A stretch of 64,000 nt of DNA from Orychophragmus violaceus. Taxonomy: Eukaryota > Streptophyta > Magnoliopsida > Brassicales > Brassicaceae. The stretch is taken from contig CM058237.1 in assembly GCA_030180135.1 (NCBI GenBank), positions 44,289,126 to 44,353,125 of the forward strand, given 5' to 3'. Position numbers and translations under genes: made by a program. Shown in pieces: positions 1 through 11,115 of the stretch. A model generated the notes under the pieces. The model did no database searches, was not told the DNA's origin, and was given only the letters and a program-made list of their open reading frames with translations. Every line of letters starts with the position of its first letter. The first letter of the stretch is position 1.

Positions 1-2306
1 CGAATTGGTTTAAATCTGATGAATTAAACCTGATTTTCGTTGGCATAAAAGTCTTGGTCACATAGAGTAAGTCGGATTCAGAAATCCCATAGTTATGGAC
101 TGTTGGGCTCATTTGATAAGATATCTTATGAGACTTGAATTCTGTTTACTGGACCAAAAGGAAAAAGGGCCTATCTTAGCCGAGCTAGAGAAAGGCCCAA
201 AGGCTTATTGGACCTGGAACATACTGATGTATGTGGCCCAATGAGCAGTAATGCCAGAGAAAATTTCCTGTACTTCATTGTCTCTACTGATTACTTCAGT
301 GAGTGTGACTGTGTTCATTTGATGAGACACAAGTCGGAATTCTTTGACATGGTCGAAAGAGTTCCAGAATGAAGTATAGGATCTGAATGACAAAAGTATT
401 AAGACTCTGGATTAAAATCACGAGTGAGAATACTTAAGTCATTGATTATGTGATCATCAGAATGAGTGTGAAATCGTTTCACAGCTCATTTCTCCTGAAA
501 ACCTGAAGGTGTTTCTGTGAGAAAGAATCAGATCTTATTCGAAATGATTAAAGATGAGTCACACGAATCTTCCATGATATTATTTAAGAATAACGCTCTA
601 AAATATCTAAGTTTACGCTGAAATAGTTCCACAAATATCAGTTGAAAGACACCACGTAAATGTGGATTGGAATCGATCCAAATTCGTCTTTACTGAGTAT
701 TTGTAGTTGTACTACTTCGCTGGTTGTCCGAAGGAAACCAAGGCTTCTTACTTTTACGTCCATTCTGTTTTCTAAGAAGGGAAGTTATTTTCCAAGAAGA
801 ACAGTGGGAGTAAAAGTATAACTCGAAGAAATTCGAGAAATACAGGAGGCTGCTCAACCTGTTGAGGGAGAGCAGCGGAAGGATTTACAGATTTCTGTAG
901 AATCTACACCTGTGGAGCCTTGTCCGAAGGAAACCAAGGCTTGTTACTTTTACGTCCATTCTGTTTTCTAAGAAGGGAAGTTATTTTCCAAGAAGAACAG
1001 TGGGAGTAAAAGTATAACTCGAAGAAATTCGAGAAATACAGGAGGCTGCTTTACCTATTAAGGGAGAGCAGCGGAAGAATTTACAGATTTCTGTAGAATC
1101 TACACCTGTGGAGCCTGAAGTTCGCAGATATGAATGAATCAGTTACTAATCCGAGAGTGATTTCTCGTCATTAGTTGAACCTGATAATCATTGAAAGTTC
1201 GCATGATCTGATGATCATTGAAAGCGACGAATCTGCGAAATTCAAAGAAGCGAAAGTGAGCTCGGACTCCGAAAAATTACATTTTATGTAAGTTAGCCTC
1301 ATCGATCCATTCATGGATGGAAGCAAACATATCGGAGTTGGAATCTTCGTTCTGTTGAAGTAGTCAAGGTTTTGACTTGAACAGGAACGAAGCGGAACTG
1401 TGCGTTTACTAATAGATTGGTGGGAGCGATATTGCATTTCTCATATTATATGTCGATGACATACTGATTCTCGGAAAAGACGTCCCAATGCTGCAGTCGG
1501 TTAAGGACTGGCTTGGGAGTTGGTTCTAATGATTGACATGGGTAAAGCCACGTATGTTTTTGGATTTTGGATCTAAAGATAGAGATCCAAAAGAGCTGGT
1601 AGGACAAAGTCAGGATTCTTAAATTGACAAAGTTCTACACGTTTTAAGCAATCCAAGAAGGGTTTTATGCCGATGTCACATGGCATTAAGTTAAGCAAGA
1701 TACAGTATCCTACGATAACTGCTGAGCTTAAATGCATGGATGAGATTCCATATGCGTCGGCAATTGGATCTATCATGTATGCCATGAAACATACTTGTTT
1801 GATGTTGCTTTAATGTTAAGCAAGACAAATAAAGACCAGTCAAATCCAGCAAAGAATCAAGTTTCCTAAAGTATGTCCTAAAGTATTTGAGGAATACTAA
1901 GGATAAGTTCTTGATTTACGGAGAAAGTGAGGTGCTATAAGTCGATAGAGTCTGAAAGGCAAGTTTCCAACAGACAAAGATGATTTCCGGTCACAGTCCG
2001 GTTATATCTTGTGTTTGTCTGGCGGTGCACGGCACTTTTGCTGACTCCATGACTTAAGCTGAATTTTTCGCAGCTTGGGAAGCGGCGAAAGAGGTTGTTT
2101 GGAAAGAAGAGTTCATCACTGAACTTGATGTGATTCCCAGCATAGATGAGTCTAGCTGCACATCAGAGGTCCAAACACCTTGAGATAAATGACAGAGATG
2201 TTAAGTAGATCAGCAAGTTTCAACAAATGAGAACGTTGCTAATCTATTAACGAAGCCACTCCTTAGCCCTAAGCACGAGTCACGGACTGTAGCTGTAGGA
2301 TAAGTG
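1..2306 (+). pseudogene. Cop-F pol remnant (integrase, RT, RNase H)
   Basis: Degenerate copia pol recognised by alignment to Cop-A and Cop-B. An integrase core stretch lies at about 215-480 and includes the H-T-D-V-C-G-P-M-like segment around 220-245. An RT stretch with a recognisable Y-V-D-D-I-L segment lies near 1449-1465. An RNase H stretch lies at about 1930-2290. Stops and frameshifts are frequent, so no open frame longer than about 90 codons survives. A 196-bp direct duplication interrupts it. The gag and protease parts are left of the window. Confidence 0.75.
724..1115 (+). repeat. Two 196-bp direct tandem copies in Cop-F pol
   Basis: Positions 724-919 and 920-1115 are head-to-tail copies of the same integrase/RT linker, both starting TTGTCCGAAGG and ending GTGGAGCC. 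They differ at only a handful of bases. Cop-A and Cop-B have this segment once, so the duplication is private to Cop-F and arose after or shortly before pol was lost. Confidence 0.85.
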
Positions 2307-3161
2307 AAGTTAAGATATAGTCTTAATTTCAGTGGGAGTTATTAAAGGGCTTTATTTAGTTATTGGATATGTTCTTGAAATAACATTTAAGATGTTTAAT
2401 GAAATTATTATTTCATGATTATTTTAACTGTGATGAAATAATCGTTCCAAAATGACATGAACCATTTTATAGGTCATCGAAGTAAATGACTTGATCTTGA
2501 GTCATCGAAGTCATTTAGCTTGATCATGAGACCCTATATTTGATAGATGGCTTATATCATCCTGTCCCTAGTCGAAGGTTGTTGAAATTGGAACACCAAC
2601 AACCGTGTGAGACTGGATTGGTACGTGACTTATGACAAAGTCTCAGTGTGTCATAGATGCGCGGCATCAAAGTCAGTACATAGGTGTATGTTGGGGAACA
2701 TACGACCGGACAAGACCCGCTTATAAGAACTCTTCAGGATATTTATATCTGTGTCATAAGAGATTCTTACTACGACTATAGAGTATAGTCCTTAGACCTG
2801 AGTTCGCATGCATGTGACTGCACATGGACTGATGCACTTTGATCATTGTCTAACGCTGTCGTTCTGCGATAGTTATAAGGACCTTGTTTGGGTACATTAT
2901 GAAATGAGTAGTTTACAGTGATGGAACAAGACGGGATTTGTCCCTCCAATATAAATGGAGTGAATATCTCTAGGCCAATCGGAGATTTGAATACTGGAAA
3001 ATGCATGGCCATGCTCAAACGGACTGTCCCGAGTCGTTTGGATTGTCAGTATCGAATCAGAGTCCGATGAACAAGATTAGGCTTTATAAGGATGACACCA
3101 ATCTTGCCTTATGACTAATCGAGATATTGTGACAAAAGGATTATGAATACAGAGATTCCAG
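2307..3161 (+). other. Cop-F long 3' untranslated region
   Basis: About 850 bp of non-coding sequence lie between the end of pol and the polypurine tract. It is homologous to the same region of Cop-A and Cop-B and more distantly to Cop-C and Cop-D. It holds a perfect stem-loop, GACTATA-GAG-TATAGTC, at 2774-2790 that is kept in all these families. A minus-strand 80-codon frame (2776-3018) is also present in A and B at the same place. I regard that frame as unproven. Confidence 0.7.
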
Positions 3162-3175
3162 TACAAGTGGGAGAT
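3162..3175 (+). promoter_or_regulatory. Polypurine tract of Cop-F
   Basis: The purine-rich run AAGTGGGAGA lies directly before the TGTTGGAAT start of the 3' LTR. This is the expected plus-strand primer site of reverse transcription. The same sequence precedes the 3' LTRs of Cop-A, B, C and D. Confidence 0.8.
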
Positions 3176-3844
3176 TGTTGGAATTGTGTCCAGTAATCTC
3201 GGTACTGTCTCTAGAAAGTAAGAGTATGTCAATGATCAGACATAAGTCATATAATACTGGGGGTCATGATGGCTTTCTAGAGTCCGCTCATGATCTATAA
3301 GTCTTGGACTTATTGCCTTTATTATATGATCCCATATGGGTCACACGCCTAAGCTAACAGGAAAATGTGTAGGAACGGTGTAGCAGGAGTACGGTAAAAG
3401 TGCTAGGCATTTACTGTACTTAGAGAGAATAATTGGGTTTGGCCACTGTGTGTCGATCGATACACAAGGAGTGTCGATCGACACAGTGCGCGAACGCCTC
3501 GGAGTTAATTGGCCTTTGGGCCAAATGGCCCAAAACGAACTGAACGAGTTATATAACTTAAGACGAGTTCAGGTCGAAAACTAGCCCTGGCCGCGAGCCT
3601 CCTCTCTCTCTCTGCGCCGATTCCCTACTGGCCTAGCAGCCTCTTCCTGCTCGGTGTGCGTGTGTGAACCTCTGGAGGAGTTATCTCTCGGTGGCTCTCT
3701 GATCTCTGCCATACCATCTCTTTCCGCTGCAAACAGGTATAAGGTGAGATCATCATTTGTTTCTATTCGAGAAGAACCTAGATCCGCATGTTTAGGTTGA
3801 TATGAATCTAAGAATTGAATCAGGATCAACTAAACATTCCTTCA
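3176..3844 (+). repeat. Cop-F 3' LTR (669 bp)
   Basis: Begins TGTTGGAATTGTGTCC and ends CTTCA. It shares its first about 250 bp and its last about 250 bp with the LTRs of Cop-A and Cop-B. Its middle differs and carries a CGATCG doublet (3453-3481). A CT-rich stretch and a G-plus-T run precede the end, as in A and B. Confidence 0.85.
3453..3481. repeat. CGATCG doublet in Cop-F LTR
   Basis: Two TCGATCGA octamers start at 3453 and 3474, spacing 21 bp. Each is embedded in a TGTGTCGATCGATACA- or GTGTCGATCGACACA-type palindrome. GCGCGA follows the second. The related LTRs of Cop-A and Cop-B lack it. Confidence 0.9.
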
Positions 3845-3919
3845 ATTTCATGGGTCCTTTCCCCTCATCCTATGGGAATAAGTTCATTTTGGTTGTTGTG
3901 GACTATGTGTCTAAGTGGG
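3845..3919 (+). pseudogene. Ath-G integrase, core part 1
   Basis: Twenty-five codons of a gypsy integrase core reading F-M-G-P-F-P-S-S-Y-G-N-K and ending at Y-V-S-K-W-V. This is typical of the Athila lineage. It is bounded on the left by the Cop-F LTR and on the right by the Ath-H LTR. The frame continues without shift at 45010. Confidence 0.85.
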
Positions 3920-5104
3920 TGATAGGGGTCTAGTTTTAATCCATATTCTAACTGCAAGTGCACAGTGATGTAGTTGTAGTACTTAGGGTATCGAATCCAC
4001 AGAGACTCCGGTCAACGATAGATTTAGAACAGAAAAGATTAAACTAGGAGAAAGCAAATATGACTAGAAACTAAAAAGCAAAGCAAGAAAGTAAATCAGG
4101 TGAGTTTGTAAGCAAGGAAACGAAGGCGTTAAGTCTAGGGAGTTCTCAGGAAATCAGGAACATAAACTAATCAATCAATCAGGATCTAATTAAGAACTGT
4201 TATAGAACTCAAACACAGATATAGAATTAACCAACTGTCGTTGCGAGAATTCTCTAAGTCTAAGTGCAGCAATCCAAATTCCTTTGCAATTACTAACAGA
4301 TTAAACCAGCTTTAATTCTAAGTTCGATATGTTCACAATCTAATTAAACCAAATTCCTTTGCGAGTAATTAAATTGCTCATCTAGGTTCTTTCTAGCTAA
4401 TTAATCAACTGTCGCTGCATCAATCAACCTAACATCATAAATCTGGGTAGCTAATTCAGATTAAGCAGTATGAACAATCCTAGATGAAGAACTAACAGAT
4501 ATGAATCCCTACAGATTTATTAACCTATAATTCCATGAAATCCCTAATGAGAATCCCTAAACTTAACAGGTAATCTACTCAGACATGTTCATCGGAACAG
4601 AAAACATCATGAATAGAAAACCAAATATCATAAAATCAAATAAAGAACTGGGGTTCGAAATCCTCTCTCTTTCGAGAGCCGGATCAGCCCCTAACTCTCT
4701 CTGAAAATAAAATAAGACTTAAGAAAAGCGTAGCCTAAACAAGTGGCTAAAAACCCTAATATATAGTATAAAACACATCTGGGGGCCTTTTTGCAAGTCT
4801 GGAAAGTTTCTGGGCAAAAACTGTAATTTCTCTAAAATGCAGATTTTTGGGTGCAGAACTGCGTCTACCTACTGCGTCGACCAAGGCAGAACTGCAACGA
4901 CCGTTGCAAGGCGTAAACGCAGCCAGTGAACTCTATGAAGTCTCTAAATAGTGCAGAATTGCTCCAAATGCTCCCAAAACGTCCAATTAGGCTCCCGATG
5001 TTCTTAAACCTGTAAAACACCTGAAAAGACTCCAAAACACATAGAAAGACATGATAACAAAGACATATACCATGGTTAAAATCCCTAAAATCCATGGTAT
5101 ATCA
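3920..5104 (-). repeat. Ath-H 3' LTR (1185 bp)
   Basis: Read on the + strand it starts TGATAGGGGTCTAG and ends GGTATATCA. It is a close match to the LTR at 43853. Near its end, arms ATATACCATGG (5065-5075) and CCATGGTATAT (5092-5102) form a perfect 11-bp inverted repeat with a 16-nt loop. A degenerate CGATCG doublet lies at 4877-4904. Confidence 0.9.
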
Positions 5105-6296
5105 ACTCCCCCACACTTAGCTCTTGCTTGCCCTCAAGCAAGTAAAGAACCAAACCATAAGAAAAGAAGTTTGAAAACACAGAAACTCATTTCGTCCTAG
5201 GAACTTTCGCATTCACATTCTCTTAGTAATCCACTGAAAACTTTCCTACAGAACTCAAGACCACAATATACTTCCCCCACACTTAGCAACTGTCCCAAGT
5301 AAACTCCACAATTACATTCACGCATTCAAATTCACCCCAGTGACTTCTGCAAGTATTTAAGTGCGGTCTCACCTAAGGAGTGTCGATTAAAAGGCACATG
5401 GATTCTTACCTTGCCAGCTCTAGACCACCATACTGTCTTTCTCTGGTCCCTTTCTTCTCTTTTCCCTTCCTTAACAACTGATTTTTCCCCACTAGGTATC
5501 ATTTTTTTTTTATCAGTGTTCTTCCCGTTTTGGGGTGTACATTGGACACATTCCATGGATGCACATGATATGATAGTTGTAGCTACCACTCCCAGAGACC
5601 ACTTCGGAGTTACTAACTCATCCTCAGTTTATTATCTTTTCTTTTTCTTTTTACTTTATGGAAGGGGAGAAGGGAACCAAATAGGACAGGTTTACAGGCT
5701 GTGTCAGAACTAACAAAAGAATCCGACTCAAGGTATACCAAGCCCTTAGGTGAGAAAATTAAGTCAGTATTAATGGTGAAGTCAGTAAAAGGATCCTCTG
5801 AAACCTGAAGTGATATGGGTGTTCTCAGTAGGCTGATCCGTGTTGGGTTTTCTAACAGTCATAGAGGCTCTGCAAGTCTGTCCAATGGTTACTTAGTTCC
5901 TGTTCAAGCGAAAAATTTCCTCGAAAAATCATAGTTTCATACAGATTTTGACTCAATAAAACAATTTTGAAAAACAAAGGACTGACTCATAAGAAAACAA
6001 AAGCGTGCGTCAGTAGCTAACTCTCCCACACTTGAACTACACTGTCCCCAGTGTAATCAAAACATGAGCTCGGTGAAAGAATAATTAAATTGAAGAACAA
6101 TCCGAAAAATTTGCAGAAAACTTACATGTTGTCGCCCTGCGTCGATCGATGCCACAAGGGTGTCGATCGATGCAAGGCGAATTTGTCCCACGGTTATTGA
6201 GATAACCGGTGTCTGAACCGCAATCGAATCGGTTAACCATACATCGCAACTGGGTCGACCGATGCACTATGTGTGTCGATCGATGCAGTGCGATTT
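5105..6296 (-). other. Ath-H 3' non-coding region with polypurine tract
   Basis: The complement of ACTCCCCCACAC (5105-5116) is the polypurine tract. The region is homologous to the 3' regions of Ath-G (46140-47159) and Ath-I (51368-52560). It includes the pyrimidine-rich T-run near 5500 and two CGATCG doublets (6142-6170 and 6255-6283). Short frames on both strands are not shared by the homologues, so I do not call a gene. It stops at the Cop-D insertion (TSD GATTT, 6292-6296 and 42124-42128). Confidence 0.75.
6142..6283. repeat. Two CGATCG doublets in Ath-H 3' region
   Basis: Octamers start at 6142/6163 and 6255/6276, both spaced 21 bp. Downstream sequences are GGCGA and TGCGA, and upstream of the first pair is GTCGCC. 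The foldback around 6132-6180 pairs TCGCC with GGCGA. Ath-I has both doublets in the same order (52391/52412 and 52504/52525). Confidence 0.9.
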
Positions 6297-7020
6297 TGAT
6301 GGAACTTAGTGCCAATTCTAACAGTTTGTGAATTTCACGAGTTCCAGATTGCCTAGGATCTAGGGTTTAGTTATTGAATCCTTACCGATGGATCTCGTGT
6401 TTACCTGGAGGTTTGCAGCGGAATATGGTCAGATAAACGAGATCTCTAGCGCCTCAGATGCTGCGCCTCTACTGCAGTCCACACGCACACAAGCTGGAAT
6501 CCGCCGGGATGCTAGTGCCGGGAATCGGATCTCCTGGGAATCCCTGTGTTTAAGAGGTGGCTGCGTTTTCTGTCAAGAAAAGGTCTCAACGGCGGCTAGG
6601 GTTTCAGGTCGTCCATATAATCCTTTATATAGACCTGGAATGACTAAAACCGATCATTGGATAAATCCAATTCGTTTAAGTCATCAAACCGAAACATCAG
6701 GTTCGAAACCCGATATGTGTCGATCGACACACCCAATGGTGTCGATCGACACACCTCTTAAAACTCGAATTCAATGTGCATCCAATACACATTGACCAGA
6801 CCATATGCCAATGATCAATCCCATACAAAGTGTATCCAGCTTGCTTAGGTGTGTGACCCTGTAGGTTCACATAATACTAGCAATGAGTTACAACTCATAA
6901 GTCATAAGCGGCTTCTAGCAAAACATTATAATCACCTAGTATTACATGAATTGTCCGATCTTGACAATACAACTATCTTGTAGAGTAAGTACAATATGAT
7001 TTCAGGACGTAATCCCAACA
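6297..7020 (-). repeat. Cop-D 3' LTR (724 bp)
   Basis: On the minus strand it begins TGTTGGGATTACGTCC and ends TTCCATCA. The polypurine tract (complement of ATCTCCCACTT) follows at 7021-7031 on the + strand. It contains a CGATCG doublet at 6720/6742, spacing 22. The minus-strand frame-free interior includes a TATATAAAGG-like segment near 6625-6640, a possible TATA box. Confidence 0.9.
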
Positions 7021-7830
7021 ATCTCCCACTTGTACTGGAATCATCTATTCCCATAATCCCTTTATCTCTATATCTCGATATGGCATAAGGCAAGAAACTG
7101 TGTCATCCTTATTATAGCCAACATCATGTTCATCGAACTCCTGATTTATACTGACAAAACAAACGACTGACAATCACCTCGTTTGAGCACGGCCATGCAT
7201 TTTCTCAGTATCAAATCTTCGTTGGGCCCAGAGATATTTATCTCCTGTTACATAGGAGGGACAAATCCCTTCTTGTTTCATCCCTGTTTCTACACACACT
7301 TCATGATACGCCTAAGCAATGCCTTTATAGTCGCCTGTTACGGAACGACGTTGACAAGGTCAAAACGTACCAATTCACATGCTAGAAGCATGATGAACTC
7401 AGGTCTAAGGACTATACTCTATAGTCGTAATGAGAACCTCTCATGACACTGATATAACTATCATGTAGAGTTCTCATTAGCGGGTCATGTCCGATCATAT
7501 GTTCACCAACATATATCTATGTGATTGACGTTGATACTCATATCAATGACTCCATGAAACTTAGTCATACGTCACCTCACATACCAGTCTTAACGGTTGT
7601 TAGTGTCCCACTTCAACAACCTACGACCAGGGACAAACATAATTTTATGACATTTCTCACTTATAGGGTTTCATGATCAAGTCCTCAACTTGATGACCTA
7701 TAGAATGAACATAAAATACTTAGAGACATTATTTAATTATCCAATAATCAAATAATGCTGATGTCAATTTTTCATAAACATGACCATAGCATGTCTATGT
7801 GAACATCATAACTAACATAACTCCCACTAG
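7021..7830 (-). other. Cop-D 3' untranslated region
   Basis: Homologous in reverse to the 3' regions of Cop-A, B, C and F. The conserved stem-loop appears as GACTATA-CTC-TATAGTC at 7410-7426 (+ strand reading). An 87-codon + strand frame at 7183-7446 corresponds to the antisense 80-codon frame of A, B and F, but its sequence drifts through small indels. Confidence 0.7.
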
Positions 7831-9803
7831 AATCAAGACCTCGTCCTTAGATATCTAGTACCTACAGCAACAGTGAAAACTCGTGCTTAGGTTGTGAGAG
7901 AGACTGCGGTGTTCTTGCTTGTAACCATTCCAACAAACCACATCGCCATTCATTAATAAGCACTATCCTACGGTCCTCTGCTTGGAGCCCTTCCAACAGA
8001 TAGCACCGCTACACAGACAAAGAGACATAACCAGGTGGGAACCGGGAGTCGTCTTTTTTCGTCAAACTACTCTTAACATATTCGTCACTTCCTCAGTTGA
8101 ATAAGAACCTATCCTTAGCGTTCCTCGAACACTTGGGGATATTCCTTACAACTGTCTAGTGACTTTTACCGGAACATATTGGTATCTTCTCGTCATGCTT
8201 TATGCTTAAGCTGAATCTAGACGAGCGCAAAATATGGCATTCATGATGGATTCTATTGCATAAGCATAAGGAATCACACTCATACATACTAGCTCAGCCA
8301 GTGTCCAAGACACTTCATCTTGCTAAGATTATTGCCATAAGACCTTTGGTGTGAAGCCATTCTTGGAATCATGCATATTGGAACTGTCCTATACCTTATC
8401 AACATAAGGATTCTGACACGATCCAACTAGCCTACTCAATCTATTTCAATAGATCCTTATTCCAAGAACTTACACGGCCTCTCCCATGTCAATCGTTTAA
8501 ATTGACTTCCGACCCGAGTCCTGATAAGACTTAAGCGACGGAACGTCGTTTATGAGATTAGGTATGTTATATACATACTGTGTGAGAAATGCAACTACGC
8601 TCTCACTAGTCTACTTGTAAACGCACGGTTCCTATTCGTTCCTGATCAAGTCAAAACCTTTTTGACCATTTTAACAGAACGTAGATTCCAACTCCAAGAT
8701 GTTTGCCTCAATCCATAAATAGATCGGTGAAGCTAACATGCATACCTAGCAAAATTTCGGAGTTGGGGCTCACCATCGCTTCTTGAATTTCGCAGGCTCG
8801 TCATTTTTCAATGATCAACAGATCACGGCAATCGGCCAAGAGAAATCACTCTCGGGTTACTGGCAGATCCATTTGGATCTGCGAACTTCAGGCTCCACAG
8901 GTGTAGGTCCTACACTACTTTGTAGATCCAACCGCTGCTCTCCCTCAACAGGTTGAGCAGCCTCCTGTGTTTCTCGAATTTCTTCGAGCTGTACTTCTAC
9001 TCCCACTGTTCTTCTTGGAAAGAAACTTTCTATCTAGAAGAACAGAGTTCCGAACAACAAAACTTTGTTCTCGGATTGGTTGCAAAAGTAATAAGCCTCG
9101 GTTTCCCTAGGACAACCAGCGAAGCAACACTTATCAGATATGGGTTCAAGCTTGTTTGTTGACAACTGCCTTATACAAACCTTGCAATCCCAATTAATCA
9201 GGAAAACATACTTGGAAAACTTCCAGTCCACATCCAATGTGGTGTCTTTCAACTGATTCTAATAGAAAACTATTTGGCGTAAACACATACATTTTAGAAC
9301 GTAATCATCAAATGATAATGAAAGATTCATGTGACTCATCATTATTCGGAGCCTATCTAATAGGGTCCGATTCATTCTCACAGAAACACCATTCAGGTTT
9401 TCCAGGAGAGATGAGCTGTGAGACGACTTCACACTCACTTAGATGATCACTTAATTCTTGACTCAAGTATTCTCCTCCGCGATCAAATCGAGGATCTTTA
9501 ATACTTCTGTCATATCGATTCTATACTTCATTCTGGAACTCTTTTGACCATTTCAAAGGATTCTGACTCGTGTCTCATCAAATGAACACAGCCATACTTA
9601 CTGAAGTCATCAATAAAGGTAATGAAGTACTGAAGATTTCCTTTGGCACTAATGCTCATCGGGCCACATACATCAGTATGTGAAAGGCCCAATAAGCCTC
9701 TGGCTCTTTTCTTTAGCTCTACTAAAGAAACCTTAGTCATTTGGCCCAGTAAGCAGAATTCATATCTCATATGATTTATAATCAAATGAGCCCAAAAGCC
9801 CAT
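7831..9803 (-). pseudogene. Cop-D pol remnant (integrase to RNase H)
   Basis: Decayed copia pol on the minus strand. The best-preserved part is integrase at 9528-9803, with H-T-D-V-C-G-P-M and the F-I-T-F-I-D-D-F-S segment. The integrase C-terminal/linker region follows at 9034-9252. RT and RNase H parts at about 7900-8800 are recognisable only by alignment, and the catalytic Y-V-D-D is lost. Stops and frameshifts are dense. Protease and the integrase zinc region are missing or unrecognisable between here and gag. Confidence 0.7.
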
Positions 9804-10227
9804 AACTATGGAACTTATGAATCCGCTTCACTCTACTTGGTTTAAACGACTATGCTAAGAAAAATCGATTTCGAGTCTTCAGACTTAAACCGTTTGGTAT
9901 TTATGTTATATATACAAGCGTACATTGGTTTAAGATATAAAACCCATTATCAAAAGGGTGCTACCATATAATATTTTATTAAGATCAAAAGAGCAAAACT
10001 TGTCTTTTATCAGAATGAAAAACATCCAAATTCTTACAAGAAAATGAAGGACATTTCTGCATAAAGCAGGTACATAGTAGCAATTACTTAATTCAAAAAC
10101 CAAGCTTGAAAGGCTCCTACAAGTGGAGAATCTCTACGCCTCATGCAGCAACCATTGCTCCATACCAGACACGCAGTTCCACTTGTCCTTTCTTCAATGT
10201 TCTACTGTTGTTTAGGCGCTGTATATT
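9804..10227 (-). other. AT-rich unassigned segment between Cop-D gag and integrase
   Basis: About 420 bp where protease and the GAG-pre-integrase domain would be expected. Instead the sequence is AT-rich with no recognisable coding similarity. I cannot tell whether this is extreme decay or replacement by foreign sequence. Confidence 0.5.
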
Positions 10228-11115
10228 TCAAAATATCAGTACCACAACTAGTATCCAATACATACGTAGAACTTGAAGTAATAACACAATACCTGAAGAA
10301 GAAGTACCGTACATCTCCTTCATCTCTTGTGAATCTTCCAAGAATTTAATGCAATCTCTCTTCCAATGCCCAAACTCATCACAGTAGCAACACTTACCAA
10401 TATCAGATGGGCCGGACTTGGGCTTATAAGATGACACAAGCTTATCCTGATTCCAAATCTGGACGGCCCTGCCTCTACCCTTGTCAACACAAGATTTCTC
10501 AAACCTTTTACTCTTTATGATGTTTTGCTCAGCTGTCTTGAGCATGCCATGCAGCTCAGTCAACGTCTTCGTCAAGTCATTCTTGATATAGCTTTTCCTA
10601 AACTTATCATAACTTGACGGCAGTGACTGCAGAATGATTTCAGTAGCCAACTCTAGGCTAACAGGACAATCCAGTTTCCCCAGGTTATCAATGTAACCCA
10701 TCATTTTAATGACATGAGGACTCACTGGAGCATCCTTCGGTAGCTTGCACCCAATGAGAGACTTAACCATCTGGTATCTCTCAACTCGTGCCTAATTCTG
10801 AAACTTCAGTTTCAGGCTGGTGATTATCTCTATTGGCGACTCCATGTTCTCGTATTGACTCTTTAAGTCCGAGTTCATGGTAGCCAACATCAGACCACAC
10901 ACATCTACCACATCAATATAATGCTTATTCCAAGCATCATATACTGCATGCGAGGCGTTGGTCCCTAGCCTTTCGGGGAGAGCTTTTCCAAGGACATAGT
11001 CCTTACTCTCTTGCTTGAGAATACATCTCAAGTTCCGATACCAATCCAGGAAATTTGATCCATTTAACTTGTCCTTCTCAAGGACGGATCGCAACGAGAA
11101 AGTAGTTTTAGACAT
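10228..11115 (-). pseudogene. Cop-D gag, one in-frame stop
   Basis: The start is taken at 11115 because M-S-K-T-T-F-S-L-R-S-V-L-E-K aligns with the gag starts of Cop-A, C and E. The frame is interrupted by a single TAG at 10792-10794 in Q-N-stop-A-R-V-E-R-Y and then continues unchanged. A complete CCHC zinc knuckle, C-C-Y-C-D-E-F-G-H-W-K-R-D-C, lies near the C-terminus. Gag forms the particle and binds RNA. The frame runs out near 10230 in unrelated residues, so the natural end is uncertain. Confidence 0.8.

Larger units (their letters stand above)
1..3844 (+). mobile_element. Cop-F, Ty1/copia element, 5' end outside window
   Basis: The right part of a + strand copia retrotransposon: decayed pol, long 3' untranslated region, polypurine tract and complete 3' LTR. 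The LTR ends in CTTCA directly against the codons of a gypsy integrase. The five bases after it (ATTTC, 3845-3849) are the predicted target-site duplication, whose partner lies left of the window. The insertion splits the Athila integrase just at the expected position of its first catalytic Asp, leaving only the last two bases of that codon. The sequence is close to Cop-A and Cop-B in LTR and 3' region but much more decayed in pol. Confidence 0.85.

Noticed and set aside
5411..5713. 100-codon + strand frame and opposing 85-codon minus frame in the Ath-H 3' region
   Set aside because: Homologous regions of Ath-I and Ath-G carry stops and frameshifts at the same place, so neither frame is kept.
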